From: Clostridia bacterium
GTDB taxonomy: Bacteria; Bacillota; Clostridia; UBA1381
Length of the DNA: 52,489 bases
Assembly (NCBI GenBank): GCA_022768695.1
Contig: JALEPO010000052.1
Span: 1-52,489 of the forward strand
Reading direction: 5' to 3'
Shown here: piece by piece, positions 36,071 through 45,418 of the stretch
Layout: each line of letters starts with the position of its first letter
Position numbering within the stretch: position 1 is the stretch's first letter
The notes under the pieces: model-generated
The model's database searches: none
Told to the model about the DNA's origin: nothing
Seen by the model: the letters and a program-made list of their open reading frames with translations, nothing else
Position numbers and translations under genes: made by a program

Positions 36071-37279
36071 TTATTCTGCCTCTACCATACTGCCTTTTGC
36101 GATCTCAGCATCGGCAGCAACTTTTGCTCCGCCTTCAATCAACACAAGACCATGTGTACACATCTTAGAAGCATACGGATTATCATCCTTTTCAACAGTA
36201 CCAATTTTTGCACCGTCACCGATAACAGCATCCGTACCTATTACAGTCTTTTCAATTATAACGTTATCACCTATTTTAGCGCCCGGCATAATTACAGAAT
36301 CGGTAATCTTAGTACCCGATCCTACTTCAACACCGCCAAAAATAACCGAATGATTGATTTCGCCATTAATTGAACATCCTTCTGTAACAGTAGAATTTAT
36401 AATCTTTGCCCCGCTGCCTACATAATGAGGTGCAAGAGCCATATTTCTTGAATAAATGCTCCAGCTTCTGTCATTTATATCAAACTTAGGAGGCTCATCA
36501 ATAAGATCCATGTTAGCTTCCCATAGACTCTGGATTGTTCCTACATCCTTCCAATATCCTTCAAAACGATAGCTTACCATTTTTTCACCATTCTGAAGCA
36601 TTGCAGGAATAATGTTTTTACCAAAATCATTATCTGATTCAGGATTTCTCTCATCATCTGTAAGATATTTCTTAAGCAGCTGATAATCAAAAATGTAAAT
36701 ACCCATCGAAGCAAGATTACTCTTAGGCTCAGCAGGCTTCTCCTCAAATTCTACAATGGTGCCGCTTTCATCAACATTCATAATACCAAAACGGCTTGCC
36801 TCCTCCCAAGGCACAGGCATAACGGCAATAGTAGCAGCCGCACCTGATTTCTTATGCGCCTTAAGCATTTCGCCATAATGCATTTTGTAAATATGGTCGC
36901 CCGAAAGAATAAGAACATTCTTTGGATCAAAGCCTTCAAGGAAGCTCAAATTCTGATAAATAGCATTTGCAGTACCTTTATACCATTCTCCTGCCTTGGC
37001 ACTCTGGTAAGGCGGAAGAACATATGCTCCGCCATGACTTCTGTCCAAATCCCACGGATTACCGTTACCTATATATGTATTAAGCTCAAGTGGTTGGTAT
37101 TGAGTCAATACACCAACAGTGTCTATTCCCGAATGAACACAGTTTGAAAGCGGGAAATCTATAATTCTGTATTTACCGCCAAAGGGCACTGCCGGCTTTG
37201 CAACGTTTTTTGTCAACGCGCCAAGTCTTGAGCCCTGTCCGCCTGCAAGTATCATTGCTACGCAGTCTTTTGATACCAT
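36071..37279 (-). CDS. glgC: Glucose-1-phosphate adenylyltransferase, catalytic subunit GlgC
   Basis: A 402-residue ADP-glucose pyrophosphorylase. The catalytic loop [25 protein letters not shown] is intact, as are [42 protein letters not shown] and the glucose-1-phosphate site [10 protein letters not shown]. The C-terminal beta helix follows ([19 protein letters not shown]). It makes ADP-glucose for GlgA, the regulated step of glycogen synthesis. AGGAG precedes the ATG. Middle gene of glgB-glgC-glgD, 23 bp after glgB. Confidence 0.97.
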   Translation of the reverse strand: MVSKDCVAMILAGGQGSRLGALTKNVAKPAVPFGGKYRIIDFPLSNCVHSGIDTVGVLTQYQPLELNTYIGNGNPWDLDRSHGGAYVLPPYQSAKAGEWYKGTANAIYQNLSFLEGFDPKNVLILSGDHIYKMHYGEMLKAHKKSGAAATIAVMPVPWEEASRFGIMNVDESGTIVEFEEKPAEPKSNLASMGIYIFDYQLLKKYLTDDERNPESDNDFGKNIIPAMLQNGEKMVSYRFEGYWKDVGTIQSLWEANMDLIDEPPKFDINDRSWSIYSRNMALAPHYVGSGAKIINSTVTEGCSINGEINHSVIFGGVEVGSGTKITDSVIMPGAKIGDNVIIEKTVIGTDAVIGDGAKIGTVEKDDNPYASKMCTHGLVLIEGGAKVAADAEIAKGSMVEAE

Positions 37280-37302
37280 AATATCATCTCCTATTTTATT
37301 AA

Positions 37303-39294
37303 TTATTTTATCATTTTTTTTGCGGCAGTTGTTTTTGCTGCCGGCTTTTTTGCTGTTTCAGCTTTTGTTTTAGCAGAGGTCTTTCTGACCGTCTTCTTTT
37401 TCTTTATATACATGATTGAGCTTGGATCAATTTTAACCTCAATTGTATAATCCATATCAGAAAATTGTTTCTTCAAAGCCTTGTATGTCTTTTTTGCCAC
37501 CCGTCTTGTGCCGCCGTATTTTGCAGCATTTGAATGTAACACAACCTCATACTCTCCCGATGTCGGAACTCCGATTTTATATATTGGTCTTTCCACCGGT
37601 GTGAAGTTTGCCACAACAATTACCACATCATTTTTCGCAGTGCCGCGACGCATATACGAAAGAACCGAGTTTTCATTGTCAGAATCGTTTATCCATCTGA
37701 AACCGTCCCAGCTTTGTTCAATTTCCCAGAATGATTTGTTTTCAAGATAAAAATGATTTAAATCCTTTACGAAACTCTTAAGCGTCTGATGTTTCTCCAT
37801 ATCAAGCAAATTCCATTCAAGCTGATCATCAAAACGCCACTCAAGGAACTGACCAAACTCACCGCCCATAAACATTAGCTTCTTGCCGGGCATTGACATA
37901 TAATATCCCAACAGCGTCTTATAAGCGCTAAATTTTTCCTCATATGTTCCGAACATCTTATCAATTAATGATTTCTTTCCATGAACAACCTCATCATGTG
38001 ACAATGGCAGAATAAAGTTTTCTGAATAAGCGTACATCATTATAAATGTAAGAAGTCCATGATTATCCTTCCTGAAATAAGGATCCATTGACATATAACG
38101 CAGCGTGTCGTTCATCCAGCCCATATTCCATTTAAAATTAAAGCCCAGTCCATCATTTTCAGGCGGCGCGGTAACCAATGGCCATGCCGTTGATTCCTCC
38201 GCAATCATAAGGAAATTTGGAAATTCGGTCCCCATAATCTTGTTAAGCTTTCTGAAAAAGTCAACAGCTTCAAGGTTTCCGTTCCCGCCGTACTTATTCG
38301 CAATCCATTCCCCGTCATTTCTCGAATAATCACGGTAGAGCATTGACGAAACTGCATCAACTCTTAAACCGTCAAAATGGAACTCATCCGCCCAAAAATA
38401 TGCCGAAGAAATCAGGAATGAAACAACCTCGCTCTTTGAATAATCAAAAACCATCGTACCCCAATCCTTATGTTCGCCCATTCTAGGATCCGCATATTCA
38501 TATACAGGCGTTCCGTCAAACATTCTGAGTCCGTGAGCATCTCTTGGGAAATGCGCCGGAACCCAGTCCATAATTACACCAATACCGGCCTTATGACATT
38601 TGTTTACAAAATATTTAAGCCCGTCAGCATTGCCATAGCGCGTTGTTGCGGCAAAATATCCCGTAACCTGATAACCCCACGAACCGTCAAACGGATATTC
38701 CATTACAGGCATAAGCTCAACATGAGTATATCCCATATCTGTAAGATATGGAACAAGCTCATCCGCTAATTCCTGATATGTATAGAAAGTACCATCATCA
38801 TGCAGTCTCCATGAGCCTGCGTGGCATTCGTAAATATTCATCGGCACTGGAAGATTATTGGTTTTGTTTCGCTTCTGAAGCCAAGCCCTATCTGACCATT
38901 TGTAGTCTGACAAATCCCTTACAACAGATGCAGTACCGGGTCTTAATTCAGCCTCGAAGGCATACGGATCGGCTTTGTAATAAGTTTCTCCGTCCTTTGC
39001 CTGTATAGCGTATTTATACAGCATTCCCTCCTTTATATCTGTAAAAAATCCATACCAAATACCGGTAGTGGTAATTTTTGATAAGCCCTTATCAAATCCG
39101 TCCCAGTTGTTAAATTCTCCTACTACTCGGACATGAACGGCATTAGGTGCCCAAACAGCAAAACGCCATCCACTTTGTCCGTCAACATTAACCTTATGTA
39201 CTCCAAGCATTTTATATGATTTAAAATTGTCGCCAGAGTTAAAAAGATATGTTTGGAACTCGCTGATGTCCGCCCAGGTTTGTTCTTTAACCAT
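37303..39294 (-). CDS. glgB: Glycogen branching enzyme (GH13) with a basic C-terminal tail
   Basis: The ATG at 39294 behind AAGGAG gives 663 residues; the frame continues to 39354 but without a ribosome binding site. Order: N-terminal CBM48 ([24 protein letters not shown]), barrel with catalytic Asp in [16 protein letters not shown] and Glu in [10 protein letters not shown], then [17 protein letters not shown], and a C-terminal beta domain. It forms alpha-1,6 branches. The last about 34 residues, after SSIMYI, read [20 protein letters not shown] and AAKTTAAKK, a basic tail like that on GlgA. First gene of glgB-glgC-glgD. Confidence 0.96.
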   Translation of the reverse strand: MVKEQTWADISEFQTYLFNSGDNFKSYKMLGVHKVNVDGQSGWRFAVWAPNAVHVRVVGEFNNWDGFDKGLSKITTTGIWYGFFTDIKEGMLYKYAIQAKDGETYYKADPYAFEAELRPGTASVVRDLSDYKWSDRAWLQKRNKTNNLPVPMNIYECHAGSWRLHDDGTFYTYQELADELVPYLTDMGYTHVELMPVMEYPFDGSWGYQVTGYFAATTRYGNADGLKYFVNKCHKAGIGVIMDWVPAHFPRDAHGLRMFDGTPVYEYADPRMGEHKDWGTMVFDYSKSEVVSFLISSAYFWADEFHFDGLRVDAVSSMLYRDYSRNDGEWIANKYGGNGNLEAVDFFRKLNKIMGTEFPNFLMIAEESTAWPLVTAPPENDGLGFNFKWNMGWMNDTLRYMSMDPYFRKDNHGLLTFIMMYAYSENFILPLSHDEVVHGKKSLIDKMFGTYEEKFSAYKTLLGYYMSMPGKKLMFMGGEFGQFLEWRFDDQLEWNLLDMEKHQTLKSFVKDLNHFYLENKSFWEIEQSWDGFRWINDSDNENSVLSYMRRGTAKNDVVIVVANFTPVERPIYKIGVPTSGEYEVVLHSNAAKYGGTRRVAKKTYKALKKQFSDMDYTIEVKIDPSSIMYIKKKKTVRKTSAKTKAETAKKPAAKTTAAKKMIK

Positions 39295-39373
39295 TCGTTT
39301 TTCTCCTTCCCTCTTATTGCATATATAATATTTGTTTTGCGCGGGCAAAACCATATATAATAATTATGCTTAT

Positions 39374-39402
39374 ATTATAACACACTTTTTTTTGGTAGTA
39401 AA
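39374..39402 (-). promoter_or_regulatory. Promoter of glgB-glgC-glgD
   Basis: TTTACT (39397-39402) and TATAAT (39374-39379) are 17 bp apart on the minus strand, 80 bp upstream of the glgB ATG. Confidence 0.6.
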
Positions 39403-39549
39403 GACTATATTGTGAATAAATTTTCGATTTTTTTTTGGGTATTATGCCAAATCCTCTGTAAATTACGACAAATCATAATCTAATATTACTTTTTATATTA
39501 AAATTTCCTTTCATATTCGTATAGTTAATGTAATATTTACAAGAATATC

Positions 39550-39578
39550 TTGACATTTCAAAAAAAATAGTATACAAT
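39550..39578 (+). promoter_or_regulatory. Strong promoter of rny
   Basis: Consensus TTGACA (39550-39555) and TACAAT (39573-39578) with a 17-bp spacer. Transcription from here gives a leader of about 230 nt before the rny start codon. Confidence 0.85.
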
Positions 39579-39814
39579 GTATATTGCTTAATATTCTTTA
39601 AAAATAAGTTTTCTGTAAATTTAGAATTATTATATGTAATCCAAATACTTAAAATGGAGCGTCTTGAAATGGATTGCTCTGTAGAGATTTACATTACGGC
39701 AGGAATGATACCTGCAATCCGTTCCGCCGTTTATATGATACTTTTATAGAAAGCATTCATTTTAAGAAAGCCCCCTTGCAGGTAATTGGTATTACTGCCA
39801 TCAAAAAAAATCGA

Positions 39815-41389
39815 ATGGGGGTTGTTATTATAGGTATTATAATTTTATGTGCAATTATCGCATTGATTATAGGTTGCGCTGTTGGCGCATTTATAGGCTT
39901 CAATGCCGGTATTGCTCACAGAAAGAAGATAGCCGAAGCAGAATTTGGTTCTGCTGAAGCCAAAGCTCAGTCTATAGTTTCTGAAGCCGAAAAAGCTGCC
40001 GACGCCAGAAAGCGCGAGCTTCTGCTTGAAGCCAAGGAAGAAAATCAAAAGCTTCGTGCCGACTTTGATAAGGAGGTTAAAGAACGCAGAAACGAAATTA
40101 GCCGTATGGAACGCAGACTTACTCAGAAAGAGGAAAACTTAGACAAAAAGAACGATAATCTTGACAAGAAAAACCAATTGCTTGACCAAAAGCTTAAGCA
40201 GTTGGATATAAAGGAACAAGAAATAACAGAAATAAAACAGCAGCAAATGGATCAGCTCGAAAAGATTTCAGGACTGACTCGCGACGAAGCTAAGGATATT
40301 ATCCTTAAAGATGTTGAAAGCCAGACCAGACATGAGGCTGCCATTATGGTTAAAGAAATTGAGCAAGAGGCAAAAGAAAATGCAGAAAGAAATGCTAAAA
40401 ACATCGTAGCACTTTCAATTCAGAAGGTTGCTGCCGATCATGTTGCCGAAACTACTGTTTCTGTTGTAAATCTTCCAAGTGATGAGATGAAGGGCCGAAT
40501 TATCGGACGTGAGGGCCGCAATATAAGAACTCTTGAAACTCTTACCGGTGTTGACTTAATCATCGATGATACCCCGGAAGCGGTTATAGTTTCAAGCTTT
40601 GACCCGATACGCCGCGAGGTCGCAAGACTTGCACTTGAAAAGCTTATTGTTGACGGAAGAATCCATCCGGCAAGAATAGAGGAAACAGTTGAAAAATCCC
40701 GTAAAGAGGTTGAATCTATTATAAAACAAGAAGGTGAAGGTGCTACCTTTGAAACGGGCGTTCACGGATTACATCCGGAGCTTATTAAACTTCTTGGTAA
40801 GCTCAAATACCGTACAAGCTACGGTCAGAATGTTCTAAAGCATTCTATTGAAGTTGCACACCTTGCAGGTGTTATGGCAGGAGAACTCGGAACAGATGTT
40901 ACTCTCGCCAAGCGTGCCGGTTTACTGCATGATATTGGTAAAGCTGTAGACCACGAGGTTGAAGGCTCACATGTTACAATCGGCGCAGATATTGCAAAGA
41001 AATACCATGAAAACAAGGACGTGCTGCATGCAATTATGGCACATCACGGTGACGTTGAAGCAAAAACGCTTATCGCGTGCATTGTTCAGGCAGCAGATGC
41101 TATTTCAGCAGCCCGCCCCGGCGCAAGACGTGAAAATCTTGAAACATATATCAAGCGTCTTCAGAAGCTTGAAGAAATCGCCAATGAATTTGAAGGCGTT
41201 GAGAAGTCATACGCTATTCAGGCAGGCCGCGAAATACGAATTATGGTTAAGCCGAATCAGATTAAAGATGACGGCATGGTACTTGTTGCAAAGGAAATTG
41301 TTAAAAGAATTGAAAACGAGCTTGAGTATCCCGGTCAGATTAAAGTAAGTCTGATTAGAGAAACCAGAGCTGTTGACTATGCAAAATAG
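39815..41389 (+). CDS. rny: Ribonuclease Y
   Basis: The ATG at 39815 gives 524 residues, the normal RNase Y length; a longer frame to 39674 covers the leader and is not protein-like. Order: N-terminal membrane anchor ([18 protein letters not shown]), a long charged coiled coil (about 35-190), a KH domain ([25 protein letters not shown]) and an HD domain ([31 protein letters not shown]). It is the membrane-bound endoribonuclease that starts mRNA decay. No clear ribosome binding site precedes the ATG, unlike its neighbours, so translation may be limited or controlled through the leader. The next gene is ymdB, the classic neighbour. Confidence 0.95.
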   Translation: MGVVIIGIIILCAIIALIIGCAVGAFIGFNAGIAHRKKIAEAEFGSAEAKAQSIVSEAEKAADARKRELLLEAKEENQKLRADFDKEVKERRNEISRMERRLTQKEENLDKKNDNLDKKNQLLDQKLKQLDIKEQEITEIKQQQMDQLEKISGLTRDEAKDIILKDVESQTRHEAAIMVKEIEQEAKENAERNAKNIVALSIQKVAADHVAETTVSVVNLPSDEMKGRIIGREGRNIRTLETLTGVDLIIDDTPEAVIVSSFDPIRREVARLALEKLIVDGRIHPARIEETVEKSRKEVESIIKQEGEGATFETGVHGLHPELIKLLGKLKYRTSYGQNVLKHSIEVAHLAGVMAGELGTDVTLAKRAGLLHDIGKAVDHEVEGSHVTIGADIAKKYHENKDVLHAIMAHHGDVEAKTLIACIVQAADAISAARPGARRENLETYIKRLQKLEEIANEFEGVEKSYAIQAGREIRIMVKPNQIKDDGMVLVAKEIVKRIENELEYPGQIKVSLIRETRAVDYAK

Positions 41390-41408
41390 TCGCTGAAAAC
41401 TCAAAATT

Positions 41409-41517
41409 GGGGCTGTTACAGAATGAGAATCGTTTAATTTTATTTTCATACGATAAAGGTATGATTATAAAATTGACCGATTCAGCTTCTACCCATTCTG
41501 TATCGGCTCCTTTTTTT
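41409..41517 (+). terminator. Extended nested hairpin ending in a T-run between rny and ymdB
   Basis: Outer stem 41409-41424 with 41495-41510 (15 of 16 positions pair, including two G-U), then GAATCG 41427-41432 with CGATTC 41478-41483, AATTTTAT 41436-41443 with ATAAAATT 41467-41474, and CATAC 41447-41451 with GTATG 41459-41463. Seven T follow at 41511-41517. The only asymmetry is an 11-base bulge at 41484-41494. It ends 31 bp before the ymdB start, with no promoter in between, so it may act as an attenuator for ymdB. Confidence 0.75.
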
Positions 41518-41548
41518 CTAACACAGCAAAAAACAGGAAGGAATTGTC

Positions 41549-42331
41549 ATGAGAATTTTATGTATAGGCGATGTTGTCAGCCGTATAGGCCGCAATATGC
41601 TATTCCAATATGTAGATGAGCTGAAATATCAAAAATCAATCGATTTAGTTATTGCAAACGGAGAAAATGCAACTCACGGTCGCGGTCTTGCAAGAAATGC
41701 CTATAATGAAATAATGCGTTCAGGCGTAGACGGCATTACATTGGGTAATCACACATGGGGCGCAAAAGATGTTATAGATATTATGAAATACGAAGGCAAT
41801 GTAATACGTCCCGCAAATTTCAGCAAAGCCTGCCCCGGCAAAGGCAGCATGATTCTCAAATCAAAGTCAGGAATAAGCGTAGGCATAATAAATCTAATAG
41901 GCAGAACCTATATGGAGCCTTGCGATTCTCCGTTTGATGCCGCGCTGTCAGAAATTGACGAATTAAAAAAACATACTAATATTATTTTAGTTGATTTTCA
42001 TGCCGAAGCAACATCAGAAAAACAATCAATGGGTCGTTTTCTCGACGGAAAGGTTTCAGCGGTATTCGGTACTCATACACACGTTCAGACAGCTGATGAA
42101 ACGATTTTTAAAAACGGAACAGGATTTATATGCGATCTTGGCATGACAGGTCCTATAGAATCTATTTTGGGAATGTCTCAAAAAATAATAATTGACCGTT
42201 TTCTTACGTCTATGCCTCAGAAGTTCGAGATTGCAGAAGGAAAAGGTCAGTTTTGCGGATGTATATTTGAAATTGATGAAAAGACAGGTAAATGTATCAA
42301 TGTGGAACGAATATTTATACGCGAAAAATAA
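41549..42331 (+). CDS. ymdB: YmdB-family metallophosphoesterase
   Basis: A 260-residue protein of the TIGR00282 family. The di-metal ligands known from Bacillus YmdB are all present: Asp8 (CIGDVV), Glu39 and Asn40 (NGENATHG), Asn67 and His68 (GNHTWG), then the His of DFHAE and the two His of GTHTHV. YmdB is a 2',3'-cyclic nucleotide phosphodiesterase that affects biofilm and motility decisions in Bacillus and is linked with RNase Y. AGGAAGG precedes the ATG. It depends on rny transcription unless an unseen promoter exists. Confidence 0.94.
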   Translation: MRILCIGDVVSRIGRNMLFQYVDELKYQKSIDLVIANGENATHGRGLARNAYNEIMRSGVDGITLGNHTWGAKDVIDIMKYEGNVIRPANFSKACPGKGSMILKSKSGISVGIINLIGRTYMEPCDSPFDAALSEIDELKKHTNIILVDFHAEATSEKQSMGRFLDGKVSAVFGTHTHVQTADETIFKNGTGFICDLGMTGPIESILGMSQKIIIDRFLTSMPQKFEIAEGKGQFCGCIFEIDEKTGKCINVERIFIREK

Positions 42332-42363
42332 TTGATATATTTATCCAAAATCCTATTTTTAAC

Positions 42364-42392
42364 TTGAATTTCAGGTTAGTATGTGCTAATAT
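42364..42392 (+). promoter_or_regulatory. Promoter and possible operator of the DtxR/MntR-type gene
   Basis: TTGAAT (42364-42369) and TAATAT (42387-42392) are 17 bp apart. A short inverted repeat, TTAG (42376-42379) and CTAA (42386-42389), overlaps the -10 box and faintly recalls DtxR half-sites (GGTTAG / CTAACC). Autoregulation is inference. Confidence 0.45.
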
Positions 42393-42453
42393 ATAGTTAG
42401 TTTAATAAGAGGGCAATTCCATACTTTATTTTAGTTAGGCAGGTGAAATATTA

Positions 42454-42834
42454 ATGCAATTACACGAATCCGGTGAAATGTATCTTGAAACCATTCTTAT
42501 TTTAAAGGAACGCTTTGGCTATGTCCGCTCTATAGATATAGCTCATGAACTGAATTTTTCAAAGCCAAGCGTAAGCCGTGCAATATCATTACTGCGAGAA
42601 AATGATTATGTGACATTTGATCCAAACGGAATGATTCTTCTTACAGAAAAAGGGCAAATAGTTGCCGAAAAAATTTACGAACGCCATAATGTCCTTACAC
42701 GCTGTCTTATGGCTTTAGGTGTAAGCGAGGAAAATGCTTCGGCAGACGCATGCAGAATTGAACACGTTATCAGCGAAGAAACCTTCTTAAAAATAAAAAA
42801 TCATCTTGAAGAAAAAAATCCATCAGAGCAATGA
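42454..42834 (+). CDS. DtxR/MntR-family metal-dependent transcriptional regulator
   Basis: A 126-residue protein with an N-terminal winged helix (FGYVRSIDIAHELNFSKPSVSRAISLLRENDYV) and a dimerisation region with metal-ligand candidates (ERHNVLTRCLMALGV, ACRIEHVISEETFLKI). The family opening HESGEMYLETIL is present. It lacks the SH3-like third domain, as in MntR. Such regulators sense manganese or iron and repress uptake genes; no transporter gene lies in this window. CAGGTG precedes the ATG. Confidence 0.85.
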   Translation: MQLHESGEMYLETILILKERFGYVRSIDIAHELNFSKPSVSRAISLLRENDYVTFDPNGMILLTEKGQIVAEKIYERHNVLTRCLMALGVSEENASADACRIEHVISEETFLKIKNHLEEKNPSEQ

Positions 42835-42851
42835 GCTCCGATGGATTTTTT
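42813..42851 (+). terminator. Terminator overlapping the stop codon of the regulator gene
   Basis: AAAAAATCCATC (42813-42824) pairs with GATGGATTTTTT (42840-42851), extended by GAGC/GCTC after one mismatch. The TGA stop (42832-42834) is in the loop, so the terminator starts inside the coding region. Confidence 0.85.
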
Positions 42852-42958
42852 AACTTTTCCGCTTACGGACAATTTTGATTGTTTAAAAGAAAAATTGCAT
42901 TATTCCTCCCAAGATTTGGGTGGTTAAGGCTTTTGATCTTTAAAAGAAATTCAGTTTT

Positions 42959-45280
42959 TTATCTTAAGGAATTTTCTAAAACTATATCCATACTGTCAAC
43001 AGGTATGAAGTTAATCTTATTCCTGATTTCCTTAGGTATATCATCTATATCGGGCTTGTTCTCTATAGGAATTATTATATCTGTAATTCCCGCACGATAT
43101 GCCGCCAGAGATTTTTCCTTTAATCCCCCTATAGGAAGCACCCTGCCGCGAAGCGTTATTTCACCTGTCATTGCAATATCCTTTCTTACAGGTCTTTGCG
43201 ACAGTGCTGATACCAACGCAGTAGCCATCGTGATACCTGCAGACGGTCCATCCTTTGGAACAGCTCCTTCAGGGACGTGAATATGTATGTCCTTTGTCTT
43301 ATGGAAATCTTCCGATATATCCAACTCATCAGTTTTTGATCTGATGTAGCTGATTGCCGCCATAGCGCTTTCCTTCATAACATCGCCCAGCTTGCCTGTC
43401 AGCTCTACCTTACCGCTTCCCGGCATAACATTCACTTCGACAGAAAGCGTTGTTCCGCCCACTGACGTCCACGCGAGTCCTCGAACCACTCCCACTTGGT
43501 CATTCTCATTAATCAAATCGAAATGATACCTTCTTTTACCAAGATAATCAGGCAGATTTTTTGAAGTAATTTTAATTGATTTCTTACCCTTTTCAAGAAT
43601 GTTCTTAGCCGCCTTACGGCATACGCTGCCTATCTGCTGCTCAAGTCTGCGTACTCCCGCCTCTCTTGTATAATAGCTTATAATATCACGAAGCGCAGAA
43701 TCAGCTATTGATACCTGCTCGCCTGTAAGCCCTGCCTTCTCAAGTGATTTTTTTACAAGATAGTTTTTGGCAATATTAAACTTCTCCTCGTCAGTATAGC
43801 TTGACAGCTCAATTATTTCCATTCTGTCCAATAAAGGCTTTGAAACCGTATCAAGTGTATTTGCCGTAGTAATAAACAATACCTGTGACAAATCAAACGG
43901 AACCTCAACATAATGATCACGGAATGAACCGTTTTGTTCATAATCCAGCACTTCCAAAAGCGCCGCTGACGGATCTCCCTTATAGTCCGTTCCCATCTTA
44001 TCCACTTCATCCAAAAGAATAAGCGGATTTTTCACTTTTGCTTCTTTTACCGCAGCAATTATTCTACCTTCCATTGCACCGATATAAGTTTTTCTATGTC
44101 CGCGTATATCCGCTTCATCATGAATACCACCGAGTGAAACACGCACATACTTTCTCCCCAACGCTCTTGCAATCGATTTTGCAACCGAGGTCTTTCCGAC
44201 TCCCGGAGGTCCTACCAGACAAAGTATAGTTCCGTTTTTGCCCTTCGTAAAATGACGCACGGACAAATACTCCAGAATTCGCTCCTTTACTTTTTCCAGA
44301 CCATAATGGTCCTCATTTAATACCGTTTCGGCATCGGCTATATCAAAGCTTTCCTTTGTAACCTTATTCCACGGCAAATCAAGAACAGTGTCAAGATAGT
44401 TTCTGATCACAGTGCTCTCCGCTGACTGCGGTGACATCTTAGAAAAGCGGTCAACCTCTTTTCTAAGCTTATCCTTTATGTCCTTGCCTGCTTTTATTTT
44501 ATCAATTTTATCCCTATATTCGCTTACCTCGGCGCCTATACCGTCTTTATCACCCAACTCATCCTGTATAACCTTAAGCTGTTCACGCAAATAATATTCC
44601 TTTTGGTTCTTGTCAATTCTTTCCTTCACCTTATGAGATATTTTGCGTTCAATATTCATTACCTGCAATCGGTTATTCATCGCAACAATAAGGCGCTCTA
44701 TACGTTTATAAATATCAAGCTCCTCCAATATTTCCTGCTTAACCTCGGTCTTAAGCTCCACACCAGCAGCTATCGTATCGCATAATCTTCCCATCTCGTC
44801 AATCGCCATAACAGACATATAATTTTCTGCGGAAAGACGCGGATTTTGAGCAAAATATTCCTCATACGCTTTCTTTAAACGATTCATATATGCTTCCTCC
44901 AACGGAGATGACTGAGTATAAAACTCGTCATATTCCTCTATAACCGCTTTGAAATACGGTTTTGATGAAACAAGCTCTCTTATCGCTCCTCTGCGTATTC
45001 CGCCTACCACTACTCTTGTTACTCCGCCGGGCATATGCATGACCTGCTTAATTTTAGCAACAGTTCCTATTGTATGTATATCCTCCAGTGCAGGATTTTC
45101 TTTTTCGGCATTTTTTTGCGCCGAAAGAAAAATCATAGAATTTTCTTCCGCAGCAGCCTCAAGCGCCTTGACGGAAACATCTCTGCCGGCGTCAAAATTC
45201 AATGTCATATATGGAAATACCACCATTCCTCTCATAGGTATCAGCGGCATACAATTCAAATTCATCTCCAACTTATTCAC
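42959..45280 (-). CDS. lon: ATP-dependent Lon protease
   Basis: A 773-residue LonA protease: N-terminal substrate domain (PLIPMRGMVVFPYM), AAA+ module with Walker A GPPGVGKTSVAKSIA and Walker B PLILLDEVDKMG, and a C-terminal Ser-Lys protease domain with Ser680 (PKDGPSAGITMA) and Lys723 (GGLKEKS). It degrades misfolded and regulatory proteins in the cytoplasm. The frame opens with GTG at 45280, directly after GGGAG and therefore unlikely as start; a TTG at 45271, 8 bp after GGGAG, fits better. An 11-bp inverted repeat covers the -10 box. Read towards the DtxR-type gene. Confidence 0.96.
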   Translation of the reverse strand: MNKLEMNLNCMPLIPMRGMVVFPYMTLNFDAGRDVSVKALEAAAEENSMIFLSAQKNAEKENPALEDIHTIGTVAKIKQVMHMPGGVTRVVVGGIRRGAIRELVSSKPYFKAVIEEYDEFYTQSSPLEEAYMNRLKKAYEEYFAQNPRLSAENYMSVMAIDEMGRLCDTIAAGVELKTEVKQEILEELDIYKRIERLIVAMNNRLQVMNIERKISHKVKERIDKNQKEYYLREQLKVIQDELGDKDGIGAEVSEYRDKIDKIKAGKDIKDKLRKEVDRFSKMSPQSAESTVIRNYLDTVLDLPWNKVTKESFDIADAETVLNEDHYGLEKVKERILEYLSVRHFTKGKNGTILCLVGPPGVGKTSVAKSIARALGRKYVRVSLGGIHDEADIRGHRKTYIGAMEGRIIAAVKEAKVKNPLILLDEVDKMGTDYKGDPSAALLEVLDYEQNGSFRDHYVEVPFDLSQVLFITTANTLDTVSKPLLDRMEIIELSSYTDEEKFNIAKNYLVKKSLEKAGLTGEQVSIADSALRDIISYYTREAGVRRLEQQIGSVCRKAAKNILEKGKKSIKITSKNLPDYLGKRRYHFDLINENDQVGVVRGLAWTSVGGTTLSVEVNVMPGSGKVELTGKLGDVMKESAMAAISYIRSKTDELDISEDFHKTKDIHIHVPEGAVPKDGPSAGITMATALVSALSQRPVRKDIAMTGEITLRGRVLPIGGLKEKSLAAYRAGITDIIIPIENKPDIDDIPKEIRNKINFIPVDSMDIVLENSLR

Positions 45281-45287
45281 TCCCGAA

Positions 45288-45333
45288 GTTATATAATAAT
45301 CTCTATTATATAACTTTATATCAATTTTTTCAA
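45288..45333 (-). promoter_or_regulatory. lon promoter with a perfect inverted repeat over the -10 box
   Basis: TTGAAA (45328-45333) and TATAAT (45305-45310) are 17 bp apart on the minus strand. GTTATATAATA (45288-45298) and its exact inverse (45304-45314) are separated by 5 bp and cover the -10 box and the expected start of transcription. The site does not match CIRCE or the CtsR heptad repeat. Confidence 0.7.
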
Positions 45334-45373
45334 TATATTTTTAATATTTTATCTGTTTGATATATAATCCGCA

Positions 45374-45414
45374 AAAAAGAACTGCCGAATTAACAGTTCT
45401 TGGCAGTTCTTTTT
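45374..45414 (-). terminator. Terminator of the aminotransferase gene
   Basis: AAAAGAACTGCC (45375-45386) pairs with GGCAGTTCTTTT (45402-45413); the minus strand ends in a T-run. It starts 5 bp after the stop codon. Confidence 0.85.
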
Positions 45415-45418
45415 GAAA

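Larger units (their letters stand above)
39295..39814. other. Divergent region between glgB and rny
   Basis: About 520 bp holding the glgB promoter (39374-39402, minus strand), the strong rny promoter (39550-39578, plus strand) and an rny leader of about 230 nt (39585-39814) with a possible folded element near 39671-39720. No further gene was seen. Confidence 0.6.

Noticed and set aside
39674-39814. N-terminal extension of RNase Y by 47 residues
   Set aside because: Not similar to RNase Y, lies in the leader, and the 524-residue form matches the family length.
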